Translations under genes and position numbers: made by a program | Assembly (NCBI RefSeq): GCF_009749525.1 | Contig: NZ_WOAC01000002.1 | Coordinates: 1-64,000, forward strand | Direction of reading: 5' to 3' | DNA from: Mesorhizobium xinjiangense | Lineage (GTDB): Bacteria; Pseudomonadota; Alphaproteobacteria; Rhizobiales; Rhizobiaceae | Length of the DNA stretch: 64,000 bases | In this document: positions 47,571 through 55,070 of the stretch, in pieces | How positions within the stretch are numbered: position 1 is the first letter of the stretch | How the letters are laid out: the number at the start of each line of letters is the position of its first letter | The notes under the pieces: generated by a model | Database searches by the model: none | Told to the model about the DNA's origin: nothing | What the model saw: only the letters and a program-made list of their open reading frames with translations

Positions 47571-47593
47571 GATGTAGACAAATTCATCTACAT
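47571..47593 (+). promoter_or_regulatory. Candidate operator upstream of vapB
   Basis: Seven-base arms ATGTAGA and TCTACAT are separated by nine bases, 31 bases upstream of the vapB start in an AT-rich stretch. VapB-type antitoxins commonly bind such inverted repeats in their own promoter. Confidence 0.5.
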
Positions 47594-47624
47594 TGATGGC
47601 GATATTATCAACATGGAGATCGCC

Positions 47625-47870
47625 ATGACGATCAACGTCAACAATCGGGAGGCCGATGAGCTGACGCGCACATTTGCCCGCATTGCCGGAGTGGGCATTA
47701 CCGATGCGATCGTGATTGCCATGAAAGAGGCGATCGAGCGCCGTCGCCGTGTCGAAACGCCGATTCAGACCGCGGCCAGAATTCGCCGGAAGCACGGTGT
47801 GGTCCTGCACGACAGCGCTAAAAAGCCGCTCGCGAAAGACGCCTTTGACGAGATGTGGAACGAAGGCTGA
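47625..47870 (+). CDS. vapB: VapB-type antitoxin
   Basis: An 81-residue protein of the Rv0623-like antitoxin group. Its N-terminus (MTINVNNREADELTRTFARIAG, here split) forms the DNA-binding part with the helix TDAIVIAMKEAIERRRR, and the C-terminal half, ending in FDEMWNEG, wraps the toxin. The ATG at 47625 follows GGAG. Its stop shares one base with the vapC start (TGATG), so the pair is translationally coupled. Confidence 0.87.
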   Translation: MTINVNNREADELTRTFARIAGVGITDAIVIAMKEAIERRRRVETPIQTAARIRRKHGVVLHDSAKKPLAKDAFDEMWNEG

Positions 47871-48274
47871 TGTATGTCGATGCCTGCGCCATCATCGCGC
47901 TGCTTGCCGATGAACCGGAAGCGCAAAGGGTCTCGGATGCGATTGCGGCCGCGAATGACCGGATGACCTCGCCCGTCGCGGTGTTGGAGGCTGTCCTGGG
48001 GCTTGCGCGAGCCGACAAATTCAACCTGCCGGTGGCCACGGTGGAACCCATCGTCGTGGAGTTTCTGGAAGATCGCGGCATCGAGATCACAGACCTCCCG
48101 CCGGCCAGGGACACTGTCAGCCTCGCCTTGTCGGCGGCGCATCGATACCGCTCGGGACGTCACGGCCTCAACCTCGGCGATTGCCTCCATTATGCCTGCG
48201 CCAAGCATTACGGCGTCCCGATTCTGGCGACCGACGACGAATTCAGGCAGACCGATCTCGACACCGTGCCGTGA
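47870..48274 (+). CDS. vapC: VapC-type PIN-domain toxin
   Basis: A 134-residue PIN-domain ribonuclease. The acidic active site is visible as the Asp of MYVDACAII near the N-terminus, a Glu in PVAVLEAVLGL at about residue 42, the Asp of GLNLGDCLHYACAK at about 104 and the ATDDEF Asp near 124. Such toxins cut initiator tRNA or rRNA. The start at 47870 overlaps the vapB stop by one base. It is convergent with hemB, 25 bases apart. Confidence 0.9.
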   Translation: MYVDACAIIALLADEPEAQRVSDAIAAANDRMTSPVAVLEAVLGLARADKFNLPVATVEPIVVEFLEDRGIEITDLPPARDTVSLALSAAHRYRSGRHGLNLGDCLHYACAKHYGVPILATDDEFRQTDLDTVP

Positions 48275-48299
48275 CCGGCCGCGGGCCATTGCAGAAGTG

Positions 48300-49337
48300 C
48301 TATGCTCCTGCCGACAGCAACGCGGCCGCCTCCGGCGCAAAATAGGTCAGAATGCCGTCGCAGCCGGCGCGCTTGAAGGCGAGCAGCGATTCCATCATCG
48401 CCTTTTCGCCGTCGATCCAGCCATTGGCGGCGGCCGCGCGGATCATCGAATATTCGCCCGACACCTGATAGGCGAAGGTCGGCACGGAAAACTCGTCCTT
48501 CAGCCTCTGGATGATGTCGAGATAGGGCAGGCCGGGCTTGACCATCAGCATGTCGGCGCCTTCGAGCAGATCCTGCTCGGCCTCGCGCACGGCCTCGTGC
48601 GAATTGGCCGGATCGACATAATAGGTCTTCTTGTCGCCCTTGAGCAGGCCGCCGGTGCCGATCGCCTCGCGATAGGGGCCGTAGAAGGCGGAGGCGAACT
48701 TCGTCGCATAGGACATGATGGCGACGTCGTGGTGGCCGGCCGCGTCGAGCGCCTCGCGGATGGCGCCGACCCGCCCGTCCATCATGTCCGACGGCGCGAT
48801 GATGTCGGCGCCGGCCTGCGCCTGCAGCACTGCGGCCTCGGCGATCTGCGCAACCGTTTCGTCATTCACGATGACGCCGTCGCGCAGGATGCCGTCATGG
48901 CCGTGGCTGGTGAAGGGGTCGAGCGCCACGTCGGTGATGATGCCGATCTCCGGCACCGCCTGCTTGATGGCGCGGGTCGCCTTGTTGATGATGTTGTCGG
49001 CGGCGAGAATATGCGAGCCGCTCTCGTCGCGCAGCGACAGATCGACATTGGGAAAGGTGGCAATTGCCGGCACGCCGAGCCTTGCCGCCTTTTCCACCTC
49101 GCGTGCGGCCAGATCCGGGGACAGGCGCCAGACGCCCGGCATGGCTTCGATCTCCTCGCGCCGGTTCTCTCCGTCGATGACGAAGATCGGCCAGATGAGG
49201 TCGTCGACCGTCAGATGGTTTTCGCGCACCAGCCGCCGTGACCAGCCGGCCTTGCGCATGCGGCGCAGGCGGCGTGAGCCGGTGATCTCATCGACCGTGC
49301 GGGCCGCGCCATGGCGCTCGCGCAACATCCTGTTCAT
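48300..49337 (-). CDS. hemB: Delta-aminolevulinic acid dehydratase (porphobilinogen synthase)
   Basis: A 345-residue enzyme joining two 5-aminolevulinate molecules to porphobilinogen for haem and corrin synthesis. The two active-site lysines are in SYATKFASAFYGP and LMVKPGLPYLDI. The metal loop reads ALDPFTSHGHDG instead of a Cys-rich motif, as in the magnesium-dependent enzymes of rhizobia and Pseudomonas. The start at 49337 follows AAGGAGAACA; a longer open frame upstream is not used. Confidence 0.95.
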   Translation of the reverse strand: MNRMLRERHGAARTVDEITGSRRLRRMRKAGWSRRLVRENHLTVDDLIWPIFVIDGENRREEIEAMPGVWRLSPDLAAREVEKAARLGVPAIATFPNVDLSLRDESGSHILAADNIINKATRAIKQAVPEIGIITDVALDPFTSHGHDGILRDGVIVNDETVAQIAEAAVLQAQAGADIIAPSDMMDGRVGAIREALDAAGHHDVAIMSYATKFASAFYGPYREAIGTGGLLKGDKKTYYVDPANSHEAVREAEQDLLEGADMLMVKPGLPYLDIIQRLKDEFSVPTFAYQVSGEYSMIRAAAANGWIDGEKAMMESLLAFKRAGCDGILTYFAPEAAALLSAGA

Positions 49338-49506
49338 GGGTGTTCTCCTTGATCGGCAGAGTGTTAGCACGCTCGGGCACGGGCGACAAAGGACCTGCCG
49401 TCGCAGGCGAACGGGGTGTGCCACGCCGCCGACACGCCTTCCTTGTTGACCTTGCCGGGCCCGCCGCTTAACCCTCCGAACGGATGGGAATCGAGGAGTA
49501 GTGTGG

Positions 49507-50553
49507 ATGGACTTCGGCGGCGGCGACCAGATCCGGTTCGAGCGCCGGGGGCGCGCCGGCATCGTCACGATGACGCGGCCCAAGGCGCTGAACGCCGTCA
49601 CCCATCAAATGGTGCTGGCGCTCGCGCGGGCACTGGACGCCTGGGAAGGCGACGATGCGGTCGATCTCGTCATCATCAAGGGCGAGGGCCGGGCGTTTTC
49701 GGCCGGCGGTGACATCCTGCATATCTATGAGACGGGCAGGGCGGGCCGGCCGGACTACCGCTTCTTCGCCGACGAATACCGTCTCAACCTGCGCATTTCA
49801 GAATTCAAGAAACCCTATGTCGCGCTGATCGACGGCATCGTCATGGGCGGCGGCGTCGGTGTCTCGGTTCACGGCAGCCATCGCGTCATGACCGAGAATG
49901 CCGCCTTCGCCATGCCGGAAGTGGGCATCGGCTTCTTCCCCGATGTCGGCGGCAGCTATTTCCTGCCGCGGCTGAAGGATGCATACGGTTTCTGGCTGGG
50001 GTTGACCGGCAACCGTATCAAATATGGCGACGCGCTGTTTGCGGGCGTGGCGACCCACGCCGCCGCGCAGGCCGACCTTGACGCCATCGAGACCGAACTG
50101 GCCGAGACGGGAGCCGTCGATTCCGTGCTCGACAAACATGCCGCGACACCGGCGCCGGAGACTGAAGAGGCGGTGTTTGCAGCGATTGCGCGACATTTCG
50201 GTCACGCCTCGCTGGAGGATGTCCTGCAGAGCCTGCGGGATGCGGCCGCCAAGGGCGAGGCTTTCGCCGCATCGGCACAAAAGACGCTTGCCGAACGCTC
50301 GCCGACAAGTCTCAACGTGACGATGCGCCAGATATCGTCCGGCGCGAAGCTGACGATGGCCGAATGCATGGCCATGGAATACCGCATCGTCAGCCGGATG
50401 CTTGCCGGGCATGATTTCTACGAGGGGATCCGTACGGCACTGATCGACAAGGCGGCGACGCCGCAATGGCGGCCGGCGCGTCTGGAGGACGTTGAACCGG
50501 CCGGCATCGACGCCTATTTCGCCTCCCTTGGCGAAAAGGAACTGGCATTGTGA
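49507..50553 (+). CDS. 3-hydroxyisobutyryl-CoA hydrolase-like protein (crotonase superfamily)
   Basis: A 348-residue member of the crotonase superfamily, most like 3-hydroxyisobutyryl-CoA hydrolase of valine degradation. It has an oxyanion-hole pattern FSAGGDILHIYE at about residue 66, and IVMGGGVGVSVHG with MPEVGIGFFPDVG carrying the Glu and Asp characteristic of the hydrolase group. A 110-residue C-terminal part beyond simple enoyl-CoA hydratases also supports it. The ATG at 49507 follows GAGGAG; a GTG at 49501 is alternative. It overlaps the next gene by four bases. Confidence 0.85.
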   Translation: MDFGGGDQIRFERRGRAGIVTMTRPKALNAVTHQMVLALARALDAWEGDDAVDLVIIKGEGRAFSAGGDILHIYETGRAGRPDYRFFADEYRLNLRISEFKKPYVALIDGIVMGGGVGVSVHGSHRVMTENAAFAMPEVGIGFFPDVGGSYFLPRLKDAYGFWLGLTGNRIKYGDALFAGVATHAAAQADLDAIETELAETGAVDSVLDKHAATPAPETEEAVFAAIARHFGHASLEDVLQSLRDAAAKGEAFAASAQKTLAERSPTSLNVTMRQISSGAKLTMAECMAMEYRIVSRMLAGHDFYEGIRTALIDKAATPQWRPARLEDVEPAGIDAYFASLGEKELAL

Positions 50554-50996
50554 CGGAAGACGGCCTGGAGACGCCGCGTCTCGGACCGACGCTGGTCGAT
50601 TCCGCCTTCGTCTGGTTCTTGCGCATCGTTGCCGCCTTCTGCCTCGTCTTCGGCATTCTATACTGGGTGCGCCTGGTCGGCTTTTACGATGGGCTGCAAT
50701 GGCGCTTCGACACGATGCCGGTGCACTGGCAGGTGGCTGCGGTGTCGCTGGCCGTGCTCTTTCCCTTCGCCGGCATCGGCCTGTGGATGATGGCGTCCTG
50801 GGGACCGGTGATCTGGTTTTTGTGCGCCGCCATCGAGGCGGCCATGTATGCCGGTTTTCCCGAATTGTTCGGACACAAGTCGGCACTGGTTGTCGCGCAT
50901 GTGCTCGTGGCGGCCCTCTACATCGCCTTCCGTGTCGCCATTCATTTCGAGCGGCGCAAGGAGCAGGCGTTAACCCAAGATTCACGCAGATATTGA
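50550..50996 (+). CDS. DUF6163-type small membrane protein
   Basis: A 148-residue protein with four membrane segments (about residues 20-45, 58-80, 85-103 and 112-132). The RIVAAFCLVFGILYWVRLVG start (split here) and the following WRFDTMPVHWQ match the pattern I associate with the rhizobial DUF6163 family, whose function is unknown. It starts with a GTG that overlaps the stop of the hydrolase gene by four bases, so the two are probably co-translated. Confidence 0.7.
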   Translation: MTEDGLETPRLGPTLVDSAFVWFLRIVAAFCLVFGILYWVRLVGFYDGLQWRFDTMPVHWQVAAVSLAVLFPFAGIGLWMMASWGPVIWFLCAAIEAAMYAGFPELFGHKSALVVAHVLVAALYIAFRVAIHFERRKEQALTQDSRRY

Positions 50997-51119
50997 TCCG
51001 GCCTGCGTAAGGCCTTGTTAAGGCTGGTGTTTAAGTCGAATTTTAGAGGCATTCGCTAATCTGGCGCCAAGGTGAAAACGAAAAACAATTCACCGGCGTC
51101 AAACGAGAGGCGAATACCC

Positions 51120-51635
51120 ATGGTCACTTCAAGACAGGCCCCCAGGGCCAATCCGAATCATGTCGACCGCGCGGACGCACTGCGCGCGCTTTACCTTGAA
51201 TCGCTGCAGCTCGTGGAGCGTCTGCACCGCCGGCTGCTCGATGTCGTCAAGGACGAGTTCGAGCGCAACGACCGCTCCGACATCAATGCCATCCAGGCAC
51301 TGCTATTGTTCAATATCGGCAATTCCGAGCTGACGGCGGGCGAGTTGCGCTCCAGGGGCTACTATCTCGGCTCCAACGTGTCCTATAATCTTAAGAAGCT
51401 TGTCGATCTCGGTTTCGTCAATCACCAGCGCTCGCGCATCGACCGACGCTCGGTCCGCATCTCGCTGACCGAGAAGGGGCAGGAAGTGGCCGAGATCGTC
51501 GGCGGGCTCTACGACCGGCATGTCGGCTCCATCGAGCAGGTCGGCGGCATCAATGTCGACGAGTTTCAGCAGATGAACAAGGCTCTGCTCAGGCTCGACC
51601 GCTTCTGGAACGACACCATCGCCTATCGCATGTAG
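51120..51635 (+). CDS. ldtR: LdtR, MarR-type transcriptional regulator
   Basis: A 171-residue winged-helix regulator of the MarR family. The helix-turn-helix reads ELTAGELRSRGYYLGSNVSY at about residues 75-94 (split here), followed by the wing with QRSRIDRRSVRISLT. In Liberibacter and Sinorhizobium the orthologue LdtR controls the adjacent L,D-transpeptidase gene and osmotic stress tolerance; the same pair is seen here. The ATG at 51120 follows GAGAGGCGA. It lies 259 bases upstream of ldtP on the same strand, a gap that should carry the ldtP promoter. Confidence 0.88.
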   Translation: MVTSRQAPRANPNHVDRADALRALYLESLQLVERLHRRLLDVVKDEFERNDRSDINAIQALLLFNIGNSELTAGELRSRGYYLGSNVSYNLKKLVDLGFVNHQRSRIDRRSVRISLTEKGQEVAEIVGGLYDRHVGSIEQVGGINVDEFQQMNKALLRLDRFWNDTIAYRM

Positions 51636-51760
51636 GTGTTGATGTGAGCGGTTTGGTCTTCACATCTTCGTGCGGGCTTCGCCGATGGTCGGGTCATGTT
51701 GCGGCCATAATCCGATGGCTAGGAACGCTCAGTTTTGGAGTGATGCGTATCTGAGTAGTC

Positions 51761-51786
51761 GGCACGGTCATGATCCATGCCGTGCC
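51761..51786 (+). terminator. Inverted repeat between ldtR and the L,D-transpeptidase gene
   Basis: Seven-base arms GGCACGG and CCGTGCC enclose a 12-base loop, in the 259-base gap between the two genes. It may be the ldtR terminator or a regulator site in the ldtP promoter region; there is no T-run. Confidence 0.4.
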
Positions 51787-51894
51787 GGCGCGGGAATATG
51801 GTTGGCAATTTGTTAACAGCGCCGGCGTAAGCTTCCCGCATCAGGCAATGATCCGGCGCGCACGAGCGCCCCGACCAACTGGCTGACGGGACAG

Positions 51895-53148
51895 ATGAAG
51901 ACAAGCAGACGTTTCTTCCTCACCGGCGCTTCCGCCATTGCTGCAACCGCGGTTTCCGGTTCTGTGCGTGCACAGGACATTATCCGCGAGCTGATCCAGG
52001 CACCGCGCCGCGGCGCCTGGGACGAGCAGTTCGACGCACGCGCCTCCGATGGCGATCAGGTGTCGTCCAGGCTGCCGATCTTCAGCGCGCAGACCATCGC
52101 CTATGTGGAGCAGGCAATCACCCAGTATTCGGGGATCGTCGCCCAGGGCGGCTGGCCGGTCGTGCCGGCGACGAAGAAGCTGCAGCTCGGCGTCACCGAT
52201 CCCGACGTCGAGATCCTGCGCCGCCGGCTGATGATTTCCGGCGATCTGTCGACGAGTGCCGGGATGTCGCCGGCTTTCGATTCCTATGTCGATTCGGCGG
52301 TGAAACGCTTCCAGGCGCGCCATGGCCTGCCGGCCGACGGCGTCATGGGCGAATACACCTACAAGGCGATGAATGTCGGCGCTAGTGTGCGGCTCGGCCA
52401 GCTCCAGACCAATCTGGAGCGGTTGCGCAACGCGCCCGAACCGCTGGGCGATCGCTATGTCATGGTCAATATCCCGGCCGCCCAGATCGAGGCGGTGGAG
52501 AACGGCCGTGTGACGCTGCGCCATACCGCCATTGTCGGCAAGGTCGACCGCCAGACGCCGATCCTCGACTCCAAGATCAACGAGATCATCGTCAATCCGT
52601 ATTGGAATGCGCCGGTGTCGATCGTCCGCAGGGACATCATTCCGCTGATGCGCAAGGACCCGAGCTATCTGACGAATAACCACATTCGGTTGATCGACGG
52701 CAATGGCAACGAGGTTGCGCCCGAAACGATCGACTGGTCGACCGACGAGGCTGTCAACTACCGGTTCCGGCAGGATCCGGGCGCCATCAACGCCATGGCC
52801 TCGGTCAAGATCAATTTCCCCAATACGCATGCCGTCTACATGCACGACACGCCCCAGCAGGGCCTGTTCAACGAGTTGATGCGGTTCGATTCCTCGGGCT
52901 GCGTGCGCGTGCAGAACGTGCGCGACCTCGTGACCTGGCTGCTGCGCGACACCGACGGCTGGTCGCGCCAGCGTTTCGAGCAGACCATCAAGACCGGCGA
53001 AAGCGTGCCGGTCCAACTGGCCAAACCCGTTCCCGTCCACTTCACCTATGTTTCCGCCTGGTCGACCGGCAATCGCGTGGTCCATTTCCGCGACGACATC
53101 TATGGCCGCGACGGGGTGGAAGAGCTGAAGATCTCCTCGGCGCTTTGA
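51895..53148 (+). CDS. ldtP: L,D-transpeptidase (YkuD family)
   Basis: A 417-residue periplasmic enzyme that crosslinks peptidoglycan stems or attaches proteins to it. It has a Tat-like signal (SRRFFLTGASAIAATAV, cleavage near SVRAQD), a peptidoglycan-binding motif AVKRFQARHGLPADGVMGEYT, here split, and a YkuD domain with His at about 316 (YMHDTPQQGLF) and catalytic Cys at about 335 in SSGCVRVQN. The placement after ldtR matches the known target of that regulator. Confidence 0.9.
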   Translation: MKTSRRFFLTGASAIAATAVSGSVRAQDIIRELIQAPRRGAWDEQFDARASDGDQVSSRLPIFSAQTIAYVEQAITQYSGIVAQGGWPVVPATKKLQLGVTDPDVEILRRRLMISGDLSTSAGMSPAFDSYVDSAVKRFQARHGLPADGVMGEYTYKAMNVGASVRLGQLQTNLERLRNAPEPLGDRYVMVNIPAAQIEAVENGRVTLRHTAIVGKVDRQTPILDSKINEIIVNPYWNAPVSIVRRDIIPLMRKDPSYLTNNHIRLIDGNGNEVAPETIDWSTDEAVNYRFRQDPGAINAMASVKINFPNTHAVYMHDTPQQGLFNELMRFDSSGCVRVQNVRDLVTWLLRDTDGWSRQRFEQTIKTGESVPVQLAKPVPVHFTYVSAWSTGNRVVHFRDDIYGRDGVEELKISSAL

Positions 53149-53584
53149 GGTCAGGCTGCGCCGCCGCGCCGGTTGCACGAGCGCGGCGAGGCAAGGGGCG
53201 ATGACGCCAGGCGGCGTCGCCGCCGAATGCGTTGCGCCGAATCGCCATGCCGGGCTCCCGGTGACGAGGGTGGGCTTCAGCGCTCGGCAAATGTGACGTT
53301 TTTGCAACGTACGGCAGAAATGCGTGGGCCCCGCCGTCTGCGCCGTCCCGTGTGGCCAGCATTGCGCGCCATGCCAGCGATTTCGATCACATCGATGAAT
53401 TCATTGAAAATTCGAACCGGTTTTGACGTAACGGCATAGTCGACACGGCCGGCCGATGGCCGGTCCGACACCTCGGTGACGGCAATTGTTGGCCGCCAAA
53501 CTTTGGTGCAAGCTGCCCATCAATTCGGAGGACGGCCCATCGCCTGATGGCGTATGGACAGCAATTGAGGGAGGGTGAAGACGC
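53149..53584. other. Intergenic region before the FadL-like gene
   Basis: This 436-base gap holds the end of the ldtP transcript and the promoter of the porin gene. Visible are an inverted repeat ACGTT/AACGT around 53296-53310, a TTGACG word at 53423 that could be a -35 element without a convincing -10, and a CCGGCC/GGCCGG hairpin at 53449-53463. No small gene is supported. Confidence 0.4.
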
Positions 53585-54832
53585 ATGCGCGCTTCTCTTT
53601 TTGCATCGACTGCATTGGCCGCAATGGTGGCGGGGATTGCAACGGCTGATGCGGGCGGCTTTGCGGTTCGCGAGCAGTCGGCCTACGGTCAGGGTTCGAG
53701 CTTTGCCGGCATGGCGGCGCCGGGCGATTCGATCAGCTCGATGTTCTGGAATCCGGCCGCGGTGACGATCGTCGACGGCATCGTCGTGGAAGGCAATGTG
53801 ACCGGCATCTTCCCGCGTTCCAAACTGGACGTGGAGCCGACCCGTTCGACGTTGGCGCCACTTGGTTTCGGCAATGGCGGCAATGTCGGCGAGATCGGTG
53901 TGGTGCCGACGGCCTATTTCGCCATGCCGGTCAACGACAGGCTGTATTTCGGTCTCAGCATCAACGCGCCCTACGGCCTGGCCACGACGTCGGATGCGCC
54001 GTGGGTCGGCATGATCAGCCATCTCGAGGCCGAGGCGGTGTCGTTCAACGCCACGCCCATCGTCGGCGTCAAGATCAACGACATGCTGAGCATCGCGGTG
54101 GGTCTGCAGGTGCAGTATTTCGACGTCGACATCAAGTCGGCCTTGGCGCCGATCGCCGGGCCGCCCAAACAGCGTGTTTCGGGCGACGATTGGGGCATCG
54201 GCTTCGTGGCCGGCCTGACCTTCACGCCGATGGACGGCACGACGATCGGCATCGGCTACCGCTCGATGATCAAGCAGTCGCTCGAAGGAACGCAGTCCTT
54301 CGACATTCCCGTCGGCGGCGGGCTGGTTCCCGCCGGTTCTTACCCGATCGGCGCCGATATCGACCTGCCCGAAACCATCTCGGTCGGTCTGCGCCAGCGT
54401 ATCACCGAGAGCTTCACCATGATGGCCGGCATGGAATGGACGAACTGGAGCCGCATCCAGACGGTTCCGTTCGAGGGCTCGCCCGTCGGCGCGGATCTGG
54501 CGCTCAATTACGAGGACGGCTGGTTCTTCTCGCTTGGCGGCGAATACAAGTACAATCCCGAGCTGACGTTGCGCGCCGGCGTCGGCTACGAGATCGCCCC
54601 GACCGAGGACGAGCACCGCTCCATTCGCCTGCCCGACGCCGACCGCATCTGGGCCAGCGTGGGGGCGAGCTACGACTGGAACGAAAAGCTGTCCCTCGAC
54701 CTCGGCTATTCGCATCTGTTCGTCGATGACGGCCCGATTGACGAGACGACGGCCGGCATCCGCTATGCCGGTACGGCCGAGGGCAGCGTCGACATCATTT
54801 CCGTGGGCTTCCGCTACAAGTTTGGCGGATAG
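53585..54832 (+). CDS. FadL/TodX-family outer-membrane transport protein
   Basis: A 415-residue outer-membrane beta-barrel. It has a signal peptide to about residue 23 (ATADAGG), then the FadL N-terminal signature FAVREQSAYGQGSSFAGMAA followed by the conserved MFWNPAAV. The C-terminus ends in SVGFRYKFGG with alternating aromatic residues as expected for a barrel. Family members take up long-chain fatty acids or aromatic hydrocarbons. The ATG at 53585 follows GAGGGTGAAGACGC. It ends directly at the start of the tandem palindromes. Confidence 0.9.
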   Translation: MRASLFASTALAAMVAGIATADAGGFAVREQSAYGQGSSFAGMAAPGDSISSMFWNPAAVTIVDGIVVEGNVTGIFPRSKLDVEPTRSTLAPLGFGNGGNVGEIGVVPTAYFAMPVNDRLYFGLSINAPYGLATTSDAPWVGMISHLEAEAVSFNATPIVGVKINDMLSIAVGLQVQYFDVDIKSALAPIAGPPKQRVSGDDWGIGFVAGLTFTPMDGTTIGIGYRSMIKQSLEGTQSFDIPVGGGLVPAGSYPIGADIDLPETISVGLRQRITESFTMMAGMEWTNWSRIQTVPFEGSPVGADLALNYEDGWFFSLGGEYKYNPELTLRAGVGYEIAPTEDEHRSIRLPDADRIWASVGASYDWNEKLSLDLGYSHLFVDDGPIDETTAGIRYAGTAEGSVDIISVGFRYKFGG

Positions 54833-54990
54833 AGCAATTCCAGGAGAAGTGGCCCCCGGTTCTCCGTCCGGAATTGCGTGAGACAAAGAGCAATTCCAGG
54901 AGAAGTGGCCCCCGGTTCTCCGTCCGGAATTGCGTGAGACAAAGAGCAATTCCAGGAGAAGTGGCCCCCGGTTCTCCGTGTGGAATTGCT
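54831..54990. repeat. Three tandem 56-base palindromic repeats
   Basis: Units start at 54831, 54887 and 54943 with an exact 56-base period; the first two are identical over their length and the third diverges at its end (GTGTGG for GTCCGG). Each has outer arms GCAATTCC/GGAATTGC and inner arms GGAGAA/TTCTCC, so each forms a long hairpin. The motif resembles a palindromic element common in rhizobial genomes. It begins at the stop codon of the FadL-like gene and lies in a convergent gap with the cyclase gene. Confidence 0.85.
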
Positions 54991-55070
54991 GACAAGCAAT
55001 GAGTTGGATCGCCTTTTGGGGGGCGTAAGTCGGCACCGCGCGTTTCTTCTCCGCGCGGTGCCGCGGTCGT

